DNA of 8,998 nt from assembly GCA_023251695.1 (NCBI GenBank), contig JAHEYE010000132.1, positions 1 through 8,998 on the forward strand, read 5' to 3'. Made by a program: the position numbers and the translations under genes. Below, piece by piece: positions 1 to 5,765 of the stretch. The DNA is from Sphingobacteriaceae bacterium (GTDB lineage: Bacteria; Bacteroidota; Bacteroidia; B-17B0; Aurantibacillaceae). Under the pieces are notes generated by a model. It was not told the origin of the DNA, did no database searches, and worked only from the letters and a program-made list of their open reading frames with translations. Positions within the stretch are counted from its first letter, which is position 1, and each line of letters opens with the position of its first letter.

Positions 1-1130
1 TATTGCAGGGAAACTCAAAGTATACGCAAGAGCAACAAAACGATATAGCTTTTAAATTAGGAGGTAGCCTTGATTATGATGTAAACAAAGATAATACTCA
101 AATAACAGCCACCTTTCTGACTAAAGATTTTGATCAGGGAATGGATTTGTTCAGCTCGGCTATTTTAAAACCAACCTATAATAAAGAAAAAGTGGATCTG
201 ATGATCTCACAATACATCGATTACGGCTTAATCTCAAAAATGGATGTAAGTCAGTTGGCGGATGTGTTCAGTGATTTGAATATGTACGGAACTTCAAATC
301 CTTTAGGGCGGTATCATTATAAAGCGCAATTAAAATTGGTAACTCCTGAAAAAATAAAGGAATTCCATGACTTTAATTATACCCCAAAAAATTCTTCTAT
401 AGTAGTTTGTGGCAATTTTAACAGCGATGAAGTAAAGGCTATCGTTGAAAAATATTTTGGCACCTGGCAATCTGTTTATGGCGAAGTGAATGGTGTGTCT
501 TTGGATGTGCCTCAGATAAAGAAAAAGGAAATTGCTTTTATTAACAGGAATTCGGCAACACAATGTGCTTTGCAATGGAATAAAACGGCACCATCCTTAA
601 AGGATAAAGACCTCCTCGCGTTTAATGTAGCTAATTCCATTTTTAATGTAGTTTTGTTTTCTGAGATCCGTGAAAAAGGCGGTAAAACGTATTCGATAGG
701 CGCAGGGCATGCTGCCTCTCAGTTTTCTAATTTGCTCACCATTTCCTGTTCTGTCCGCAGCGAGGAAATGCTGAACACAATAAATTTATTCGACAAAACC
801 TTGATGGATTTTTCTAAGGCTGAATTTACGCAAGAAGATTTTGATAAAGCCATAACCGGTTTAAAGATCCGTATAATGAGTTCTGAAATGCCTTCCGCCA
901 TTTCATCCATTTATAATCCTCTCCTTTACGACTTCAATAAGCGTAAAAATTATTTGAATGATTTGGCAGCGGTTAAAATGGAAGATGTTAAAAGAATCAT
1001 TAAAAAGTATTGGACGCCTGAGGTTTATAAATTAGTGGTAGCCGGGGATGAAACCAAGGTAGTCGCACAACTAAATTCAATAAAAGGGCTTGTTAAATAT
1101 AAGGCCACTGATATTGAGAAGGATAATTAA
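1..1130 (+). CDS. M16 family (pitrilysin-like) peptidase, C-terminal part, 5' end outside window
   Basis: This is the 3' part of a longer gene. The reading frame is open to the left edge (first whole codon at base 3) and ends with TAA at 1128-1130, giving about 375 visible residues. The first ~75 residues match the later part of an M16 N-terminal domain (GGSLDYDV, then ILKPTY). The M16_C domain follows, with NPLGRYHY, a VVCGNF strand and EIREKGGKTYSIGAG. Arg223 and Tyr230 (visible numbering) fit the R/Y substrate-binding pair of M16 proteins. The HxxEH zinc motif would lie upstream and is not seen. Where catalytic M16 domains carry the third zinc-ligand Glu, this protein reads LMISQYID, without Glu. 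I infer a non-catalytic M16 half: either the second half of a ~900-residue pitrilysin-like protein or the partner subunit of an M16B pair. A signal peptide cannot be assessed. Family assignment is firm; its role and substrate are unknown. Confidence 0.88.
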   Translation, partial: LQGNSKYTQEQQNDIAFKLGGSLDYDVNKDNTQITATFLTKDFDQGMDLFSSAILKPTYNKEKVDLMISQYIDYGLISKMDVSQLADVFSDLNMYGTSNPLGRYHYKAQLKLVTPEKIKEFHDFNYTPKNSSIVVCGNFNSDEVKAIVEKYFGTWQSVYGEVNGVSLDVPQIKKKEIAFINRNSATQCALQWNKTAPSLKDKDLLAFNVANSIFNVVLFSEIREKGGKTYSIGAGHAASQFSNLLTISCSVRSEEMLNTINLFDKTLMDFSKAEFTQEDFDKAITGLKIRIMSSEMPSAISSIYNPLLYDFNKRKNYLNDLAAVKMEDVKRIIKKYWTPEVYKLVVAGDETKVVAQLNSIKGLVKYKATDIEKDN

Positions 1131-1163
1131 GGTTAGGCCTATTTATTCTCATTTTTCTTAACA

Positions 1164-1199
1164 AAAAAGGGCTGATTTTCAATAAAACCAGCCCTTTTT
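1164..1199. terminator. Bidirectional intrinsic terminator
   Basis: A perfect 11-bp stem (AAAAAGGGCTG at 1164-1174 with CAGCCCTTTTT at 1189-1199) can extend inwards by TTTT/AAAA (1176-1179 with 1184-1187) after one A-C mismatch, leaving a CAAT loop. The A-run on the left arm and the T-run on the right let it work on either strand. It lies 33 bases after the M16 stop and isolates that gene from the SMR gene. The rest of the 1131-1268 gap shows no gene and no convincing promoter. Confidence 0.85.
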
Positions 1200-1268
1200 C
1201 CGTATTATTTTTTGATTGGTTAAAATCAATTAATTAAATTGCAAAGAATAAGATGTACAAAGATTAAT

Positions 1269-1583
1269 ATGAAGTGGCTTATACTTTTAATAGGGATTAT
1301 TTTTGAGGTGTTGGGTACTATTTCGATGAAGTATGCCGAAGGGTTTACAAAATTAATACCATCTGTTTTAGTATTCGTTTTTTATGGAATCAGTTTGGCC
1401 GCCCTTGTTTTTGTTTTGGAAAAAATGGAAGTTGGTAATGCCTACGCCATTTGGGCTAGCGCAGGTACTGCTTTGATAGCCATCATCGGTATGATGTTCT
1501 TTAAAGAAAGCACCTCACCGGCTAAAATTATTTCTATCAGTCTCATTATTTTAGGAATTATAGGATTAGAAATTTTTGAATAA
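1269..1583 (+). CDS. Small multidrug resistance (SMR/EmrE-type) transporter
   Basis: The 104-residue product has the usual SMR length and four hydrophobic helices. SMR proteins are inner-membrane antiparallel dimers that exchange protons for cationic compounds. Glu13 in the first helix (GIIFEVLGTISMK) corresponds to the essential Glu14 of EmrE. It is followed by AEGFTKLIPS, close to EmrE SEGFTRLWPS, and by GNAYAIWASAGT, which holds the conserved Tyr-Ala-Ile-Trp of helix 3. The Gly-Thr after Glu-Val resembles the Qac/EmrE subgroup, because guanidinium exporters (Gdx) have Trp there; the last helix, however, looks Gdx-like (LIILGIIGLEI). Substrate is therefore open. I chose the ATG at 1269, since an in-frame TTG at 1239 would add ten polar residues before helix 1. 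No Shine-Dalgarno is seen. The acyl reductase-like gene begins 7 bases after this stop, so the two are probably co-transcribed. Confidence 0.93.
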   Translation: MKWLILLIGIIFEVLGTISMKYAEGFTKLIPSVLVFVFYGISLAALVFVLEKMEVGNAYAIWASAGTALIAIIGMMFFKESTSPAKIISISLIILGIIGLEIFE

Positions 1584-1590
1584 GAATTTT

Positions 1591-2751
1591 ATGAATATTT
1601 TTATTACCGGGTCCACCGGATTTTTAGGCGGAGAGATTTTAGTAAACCTTAGCAAACGAAAAGAGGTTAATAAAATTTATTGTTTGGTGCGTGCGCAAAG
1701 CGAGGTTGATGCAATTTTACGCTTAGATAAAGTATTTAGTTTACATGGCGATTATTACGACAGGGAAAAGGTAATTCCGGTAATTGGCAATTTAGTGGAT
1801 GCCGATCTTACAGCACAATTAACAGATAATAAAGAATTAAAAGATATTAATGTTATCATTCATTCGGCAGCCAATACATCTTTTTCAGGAATTTTTGATA
1901 AGATGGTTGAGCAAACTAATATTGATGGGTTAAAGAAAATTGTTTTGTGGGCCAAGCAACTTACTAATTTCAATACGTTTCTGCACATTGGCACTGCCAC
2001 CATTTGCGGTAAAGAAGTGAAAGATCGGTTAGTGAAGGAAGAAGAATCGCCAAATCCAAATGCGAGCCATGTGGTGAGTTATACGCATTCAAAAGCGCAG
2101 GGAGAATTAATTATACGCGAACATTTGCCTGAGAATAAAATTTTAATTGCACGTCCGTCAATTATCATGGGCGATAGTCGCGATATTACACCGCGTTCCC
2201 CGGTTATTTTATGGGCTTGCGCTACTATGAATCAGATTCGTTTAATACCGGCTAATCAACATGCTAAACTGGATGTTATTTCGGTGGATTATGCTTCGGA
2301 AGCAATTGTAAAATTATTATTTGCGAAACGTAATCATACAGTTTATCATATTTCATCCGGACCTGAAGCTGCAACTTCAGCTTACGATTTAAGTATTGTG
2401 TTTGAAGAGCACTTTAGTGATTTGCCGCGTTATTGTTTTGTGAAGAACGATATGTTGAAGCAAATGAAATTACTGGCCAAAAATAAATTACCAATTGGCA
2501 GTGAGCTTTCTAAATACCCCGATTATATTAAGCATTGGAAAGAAACATTTGGCGAGCTAAGCAACCTACGTATTTTATTCGCCGGCTTAGATCCTTATCT
2601 GGAATTTTTAAATCTCGGACAAGTATTCGATAATTCTAAATTACTCGCTGATGTGGATATTGAAAAACCAACTCCCGCACACAAATACATTGTAAAGCAA
2701 ATGGCTTACGTAGAAAAGTTGGATGTATTTGAAGGCGCTATGGATTTCTAG
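1591..2751 (+). CDS. Extended SDR oxidoreductase, NAD_binding_4 / fatty acyl-CoA (thioester) reductase-like
   Basis: The 386-residue product starts directly with a Rossmann fold. TGSTGFLGG (residues 6-14) is the dinucleotide-binding TGxxGxxG loop, and IIHSAAN (89-95) is the typical strand-4 motif. Tyr164 and Lys168 form the catalytic YxxxK (YTHSK). The upstream LHIGTATICG (131-140) carries Thr where the family's Ser/Thr lies, and IARPSIIMGD follows the active site as in male-sterility/acyl reductase SDRs. The C-terminal ~130 residues, including FDNSKLLAD, resemble the helical cap of such reductases. Members reduce carrier- or CoA-bound acyl groups to aldehyde or alcohol, or act on sugar nucleotides; no carrier protein or adenylation domain is visible, so substrate is undetermined. 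The ATG at 1591 gives the standard N-terminus right at the beta-strand. It is probably cytoplasmic and translated from the SMR transcript. No clear terminator follows it. Confidence 0.87.
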   Translation: MNIFITGSTGFLGGEILVNLSKRKEVNKIYCLVRAQSEVDAILRLDKVFSLHGDYYDREKVIPVIGNLVDADLTAQLTDNKELKDINVIIHSAANTSFSGIFDKMVEQTNIDGLKKIVLWAKQLTNFNTFLHIGTATICGKEVKDRLVKEEESPNPNASHVVSYTHSKAQGELIIREHLPENKILIARPSIIMGDSRDITPRSPVILWACATMNQIRLIPANQHAKLDVISVDYASEAIVKLLFAKRNHTVYHISSGPEAATSAYDLSIVFEEHFSDLPRYCFVKNDMLKQMKLLAKNKLPIGSELSKYPDYIKHWKETFGELSNLRILFAGLDPYLEFLNLGQVFDNSKLLADVDIEKPTPAHKYIVKQMAYVEKLDVFEGAMDF

Positions 2752-2785
2752 ACTAGAGATAATCAACCAATAACTTTTCCCGAGT

Positions 2786-3034
2786 TTATTCAATTAGAAT
2801 TTTCCGGACAGAAATTACTTTATTCTTCTAAACTAAATTCAAAAAGTAAATTCCTTTACTAAACTCACTTAAGCCAACTTCTTCTTTATGCCTTACTTGA
2901 AAATTAAAATTCTTAATGGTCTCACCGAATAAATTTGTAACATTAAATTCGCAATCATCAATTTCCGCATTTAATTCAATGTTCAGTTTACCGCTAGTTG
3001 GATTCGGATAAAAATAAATTCCTTTATCAGGTAT
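2786..3034 (-). pseudogene. Relic of a T9SS type A sorting domain (3' end of a lost secreted-protein gene)
   Basis: Read on the minus strand from 3034, the frame encodes IPDKGIYFYPNPTSGKLNIE, the canonical opening of a T9SS sorting domain. It continues with VTNLFGETIKNF and LSEFSKGIYFLNL. A TAG stop at 2828-2830 interrupts the domain, but the same frame then reads KNKVISVRKILIE before a TAA at 2786-2788, which is the normal domain ending. Upstream, the frame is closed by a TAA at 3035-3037, so no signal peptide or passenger domain remains. This is a gene tail that lost its front and later gained a nonsense codon. It fills most of the 2752-3054 gap. Its sequence differs clearly from the sorting domains of the neighbouring plus-strand genes, so it is not a reversed copy of them. 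Confidence 0.85.
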
Positions 3035-3042
3035 TTATTTCA

Positions 3043-3050
3043 TAACTTTA
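3043..3050 (+). promoter_or_regulatory. Possible Bacteroidota -7 element, unit 1
   Basis: TAACTTTA matches the TAnnTTTG -7 consensus of Bacteroidota except for its last base. It sits at the same place as TATCTTTA in unit 2, four bases before the aligned start-codon position, although the surrounding bases have diverged. No good TTG-type -33 element was found at the usual distance. If it is real, the transcript would be almost leaderless. Confidence 0.25.
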
Positions 3051-3072
3051 AGTAATCATAATAAAGAGAAAG

Positions 3073-4305
3073 TTGTTAAAAAATTGGTTATTTCAAAATA
3101 AGGAATTTTGTTTAGATAAAAAACAAGGCAGGCTACGGCTCGCCTTGTTTTGTTTTATGTTTTCATTTAATTTTTATAGTCAGGTGAATTTTGTCGGGAA
3201 CCCTTCATTTGAAAACGTAACTTGTACTATGCCAAATTTTATTTCAAAGAATTTATATTGGAATAGTCTAGACTCGGCTTCATTCGTTTGTGGTGGTTTA
3301 TGTTATCATTCATGTTATGGTAATGTGCCTAACAGTGGTGGCGGACTATATCAATTACCGAAGACCGGTAGTGGTTTCGCTAGGATTACTTTTTATTATC
3401 CACCCGGTAGAACCTATCCTAAAAACCGTCTGAAATCTAATTTAATTGGCGGTAAGACTTATTGTGTAAAAATGTATCTTAATTTGCAAAATAATTCACC
3501 TAATTCCCTAGATGCTTTTGGTATTTATTTATCAGACAATACTGTAGATACAATTAGTAAATGTAACATTCCTTTAACGTATCTAACCCCGCAAATTCAA
3601 AACTCTACATCTAATTTCATAACTGATACATTGGGCTGGGTTGAAGTAAGCGGAACCTTTGTTTCAAATGGCAATGAAAAGTATTTAGTCATTGGAAATT
3701 TTAAGACCGATGCAGCAACAACCTTAAGCCCGACTGCTTTCTCTCCTGGAAATTGGAGCGAGTACAATGTAGACGACGTTTCCGTAATTGATTTTAATTT
3801 GCCCGCCTATGCCGGTCCTGACAAAAATATTTTTTTAGGCGATAGTGCATTTATTGGAAGACCGCCTGAGATCGGCTTGGAATGTACATGGACAACAGGA
3901 ACAACAACCGTTGGCGGTGGTGGTGGCATTTGGGTTAAGCCCACTTCAGTTGGAACATACAGCTACGTTGTAACGCAAAATATTTGCGGTAATATAAAAA
4001 CAGATACGGTGTTTGTGAACATGAGTAGCGGTATTGCAGAAAATATTGCGTTTGCGAATAGCATTGGTATTTATCCTCAGCCGGCAAAAGATTTATTGAA
4101 AATAAACATAAATTATTTTTATGAAAATACTGTTAAGATAAAAATCACAGATGTTACAGGAAAAGAAATTGAGAGAAAAGAATTAGAAATTACACAAGGA
4201 AAAACTTCCCTTTCGACTTCTGAATTAAGCAGCGGAGTTTATATCCTCCAAATTACAAACTCCAAAAATCAAATAGCCGTAAAACGTTTGGTCATAGTCA
4301 AATAA
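3073..4305 (+). CDS. T9SS type A sorted surface protein, copy 1 (NPSFE beta-sandwich plus Ig/PKD-like domain)
   Basis: The 410-residue product begins, if the TTG at 3073 is used, with a long basic n-region. A hydrophobic signal core (about residues 23-36) and a likely cut after SFNFYSQ (Gln37) follow. Residues 38-243 form a beta-rich domain that opens with NPSFE and closes with VDDVSVIDF, as in carbohydrate-binding-like beta-sandwiches of Bacteroidota surface proteins. Residues 245-317 (AYAGPDKNI to TVFVNM) look Ig/PKD-like. Residues 330-410 are the sorting domain (SIGIYPQPAKD to QIAVKRLVIVK), which should send the protein through T9SS to the cell surface. No catalytic motif is seen; adhesion or glycan binding is only a guess. 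The codon matching the paralogue's ATG is ATC (3055-3057), so the start is uncertain. A hairpin lies in codons 16-27. It is the upstream member of a tandem pair. Confidence 0.85.
   Translation: MLKNWLFQNKEFCLDKKQGRLRLALFCFMFSFNFYSQVNFVGNPSFENVTCTMPNFISKNLYWNSLDSASFVCGGLCYHSCYGNVPNSGGGLYQLPKTGSGFARITFYYPPGRTYPKNRLKSNLIGGKTYCVKMYLNLQNNSPNSLDAFGIYLSDNTVDTISKCNIPLTYLTPQIQNSTSNFITDTLGWVEVSGTFVSNGNEKYLVIGNFKTDAATTLSPTAFSPGNWSEYNVDDVSVIDFNLPAYAGPDKNIFLGDSAFIGRPPEIGLECTWTTGTTTVGGGGGIWVKPTSVGTYSYVVTQNICGNIKTDTVFVNMSSGIAENIAFANSIGIYPQPAKDLLKININYFYENTVKIKITDVTGKEIERKELEITQGKTSLSTSELSSGVYILQITNSKNQIAVKRLVIVK
3120..3151 (+). other. Intragenic hairpin with UACG tetraloop, copy 1
   Basis: AAAACAAGGC (3120-3129) pairs perfectly with GCCTTGTTTT (3142-3151). 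Inside it lie an A-C mismatch, a G-T wobble and two G-C pairs that close a TACG loop (3134-3137), giving the stable C(UNCG)G form in RNA. GTTTTATGTTTTC follows, a T-rich tract. The hairpin lies in frame within the surface-protein gene, covering the end of the basic n-region and the start of the signal core. It has the shape of an intrinsic terminator or attenuator. Confidence 0.7.
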
Positions 4306-4356
4306 AAATTATTCGTCATTCGTACTTCCTTATTCCCACTTCGATGGATTTATTTG

Positions 4357-4364
4357 TATCTTTA
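4357..4364 (+). promoter_or_regulatory. Possible Bacteroidota -7 element, unit 2
   Basis: TATCTTTA resembles TAnnTTTG and lies four bases before the ATG of copy 2. The same octamer, with one base changed, precedes copy 1, and it is identical before the truncated third copy. No matching -33 element is evident, so this rests on the position being conserved. Confidence 0.28.
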
Positions 4365-4368
4365 ATCA

Positions 4369-5637
4369 ATGAAAATAATGATAGAGTCATTAAAAAATTG
4401 GTTGTTTCTAAATAAAGAACTTTGTTCAAGCAAAAAACAAGGCAAGCTTCGGTTTGCCTTGTTTTGTTTTGTTATTTCGTTTAATTTTTATGGGCAGGTT
4501 AATTTTGTAAGCAATCCGAGTTTTGAAATTTTATACGACTGTATGCCGCCAAATTATATCCCGAAAGCTAAATATTGGAATTGTCTTGATTCCATTAAGC
4601 CCTTTAATGTTGGAATGAACTATAATACTTGTTATCCTAATGTTCCGAATACAAGTGTTGGATATCAGTGGCCTAAAACTGGCGGTGGATTCATTCGAAC
4701 TACTTTTTATTGTACTTCGGTTACTTGTACATATACTAATTCAAGAACATACCCGAAAAACAGAATGATTAGTAATCTTATCGCTGGAAAGACTTATTGT
4801 GTAAAAATGAATGTTAATCTTCAAAACACATCTCCATTCGCGATTGATGCGCTACAAATTTTATTAGCTGATGTATCAATTGACACAATAAAATATGTAA
4901 ACATCCCATTAACGTACCTTAGTCCGCAAATAACAAATACACTTGGTATTATAAATGATACTCTTAGCTGGATTGAAGTAAGTAATACTTTTGTGGCAAA
5001 CGGTACCGAAAAATATTTGGTGTTGGGAAATTTTAAAACAGATGCGGCAACCACAACAAGCGCAACAGGGGTTAGTAGCGGAGTTTGGAGTGAATACATG
5101 GTTGACGACGTTTCTGTCATTGATTTCAATCTCCCTGCCTACGCCGGACCTGACAAGAATATAAATTTAGGTGATAGTACTTTTATCGGTCGCCCTCCTG
5201 AGATCGGCTTGGAATGTACATGGACAACAGGAACAACAACCGTTGGCAGTGGTGGTGGCATTTGGGTAAAACCAACTTCGCTGGGAACTTTTAGTTATGT
5301 TGTTACCCAAAACATTTGCGGTAATATTAAAACAGATACGGTGTTTGTGAACATGAGCAGCGGTATTGCAGAAAATATTGCGTTTGCGAATAGCATTGGT
5401 ATTTATCCTCAGCCGGCAAAAGATTTATTGAACATAAACATAAATTATTTTTATGAAAATACTGTTAAGATAAAAATCACAGATGTTACAGGAAAAGAAA
5501 TTGAGAGAAAAGAATTAGAAATTACACAAGGAAAAACTTCCCTTTCGACTTCTGAATTAAGCAGCGGAGTTTATATCCTCCAAATTACAAACTCCAAAAA
5601 TCAAATAGCCGTAAAACGTTTGGTCATAGTCAAATAA
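4369..5637 (+). CDS. T9SS type A sorted surface protein, copy 2
   Basis: The 422-residue paralogue of the preceding gene has the same order of parts. An unusually long n-region (residues 1-28, with LKNWLFLNKELCSSKKQG) precedes the signal core (about 29-42), with a likely cut after SFNFYGQ (Gln43). Then come the NPSFE beta-sandwich (to VDDVSVIDF), the Ig/PKD-like AYAGPDKNI to TVFVNM segment and the sorting domain at residues 342-422. Export by Sec then T9SS and anchoring at the cell surface follow from the family. Unlike copy 1 it has a clear ATG (4369). Compared with copy 1 it carries a small Cys- and Thr-rich insertion (TSVTCTYTN) before the shared RTYPKNR. Its N-terminal domain is clearly diverged from copy 1, while its last ~100 residues are almost unchanged. 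Ligand is unknown. Its own hairpin lies in codons 22-33. Confidence 0.9.
   Translation: MKIMIESLKNWLFLNKELCSSKKQGKLRFALFCFVISFNFYGQVNFVSNPSFEILYDCMPPNYIPKAKYWNCLDSIKPFNVGMNYNTCYPNVPNTSVGYQWPKTGGGFIRTTFYCTSVTCTYTNSRTYPKNRMISNLIAGKTYCVKMNVNLQNTSPFAIDALQILLADVSIDTIKYVNIPLTYLSPQITNTLGIINDTLSWIEVSNTFVANGTEKYLVLGNFKTDAATTTSATGVSSGVWSEYMVDDVSVIDFNLPAYAGPDKNINLGDSTFIGRPPEIGLECTWTTGTTTVGSGGGIWVKPTSLGTFSYVVTQNICGNIKTDTVFVNMSSGIAENIAFANSIGIYPQPAKDLLNININYFYENTVKIKITDVTGKEIERKELEITQGKTSLSTSELSSGVYILQITNSKNQIAVKRLVIVK
4434..4465 (+). other. Intragenic hairpin with UUCG tetraloop, copy 2
   Basis: AAAACAAGGCAAGC (4434-4447) pairs with GTTTGCCTTGTTTT (4452-4465) in an unbroken 14-position stem with one G-T wobble, closed by a TTCG loop (4448-4451) in the C(UUCG)G context. 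GTTTTGTTATTTCG follows. It occupies the same codons as the copy 1 hairpin. Three stem positions differ between copies and two of them keep pairing (G-U versus A-U, G-C versus G-U), while this copy repairs the copy 1 mismatch. Confidence 0.78.
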
Positions 5638-5688
5638 AAATTATTCGTCATTCGTACTTCCTTATTCCCACTTCGATGGATTTATTTG

Positions 5689-5696
5689 TATCTTTA
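5689..5696 (+). promoter_or_regulatory. Possible -7 element before the truncated third copy
   Basis: This TATCTTTA is identical to the one at 4357-4364 because the whole spacer is duplicated. If active, it would transcribe a 20-codon frame and then run antisense into the 3' end of the TPR-CHAT gene. Confidence 0.22.
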
Positions 5697-5700
5697 ATCA

Positions 5701-5763
5701 ATGAAAATAATGACAGAGTCATTAAAAAATTGGTTATCGCACACTAAGGAAATATTAACCTAA
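5701..5763 (+). pseudogene. Truncated third copy of the surface-protein gene, 5' fragment
   Basis: After the duplicated spacer, the first 35 bases (5701-5735) match the start of copy 2 with one change (ATGACAG for ATGATAG), giving MKIMTESLKNWL. At 5736 the sequence departs from the repeat about 30 bases before the hairpin would begin, and the frame continues with SHTKEILT to a TAA at 5761-5763. The resulting 20-residue peptide has no hydrophobic signal core. It ends 2 bases before the convergent stop codon of the TPR-CHAT gene, so the rest of the unit appears to have been deleted at this junction, or the array started here. A functional micropeptide is unlikely but not excluded. Confidence 0.8.
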
Positions 5764-5765
5764 AA

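Larger units (their letters stand above)
3037..4368 (+). repeat. Tandem unit 1 (upstream region, surface-protein gene, 3' spacer)
   Basis: This is the first of two directly repeated units. Similarity to unit 2 starts near the shared ATTTATTT (from about 3033 here, 4348 in unit 2) and runs through the whole gene and the 63-base spacer after it. The offset between units is 1314 bases near the gene start and 1332 bases in the 3' half, the difference being an in-frame 18-base net length change in the N-terminal domain. The N-terminal half is diverged, whereas 3997-4403 matches 5329-5735 with only three differences. Confidence 0.9.
4369..5700 (+). repeat. Tandem unit 2 (surface-protein gene and 3' spacer)
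   Basis: This is the second direct unit, 1332 bases from its ATG to the ATG of the truncated third copy. The 63-base spacer 5638-5700 is identical to 4306-4368. It contains no hairpin, so no terminator separates the units and read-through from copy 1 into copy 2 is possible. Confidence 0.9.

Noticed and set aside
3120..3160. Hairpin as the terminator of a short upstream transcript, with the surface-protein gene starting after it
   Set aside because: In copy 2 no Met codon exists between the hairpin and the end of the signal core, and the conserved in-frame leader before it matches in both copies. The hairpin therefore lies inside the coding region, though an attenuator role remains open.
4306..4368. 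Spacer after copy 1 (and its duplicate 5638-5700) as an intrinsic terminator
   Set aside because: No stem of useful length followed by a T-run could be found; only a short ATTCGTCATTCGT direct repeat is visible.
4821..5129. Minus-strand open frame of 102 codons inside surface-protein copy 2
   Set aside because: It is antisense to a conserved domain and has no recognisable features, so it is explained by the plus-strand gene.
3037..5763. Tandem array as an insertion sequence or transposon
   Set aside because: No transposase, terminal inverted repeats or target-site duplications were found; direct tandem repetition with homogenised tails fits unequal recombination better.
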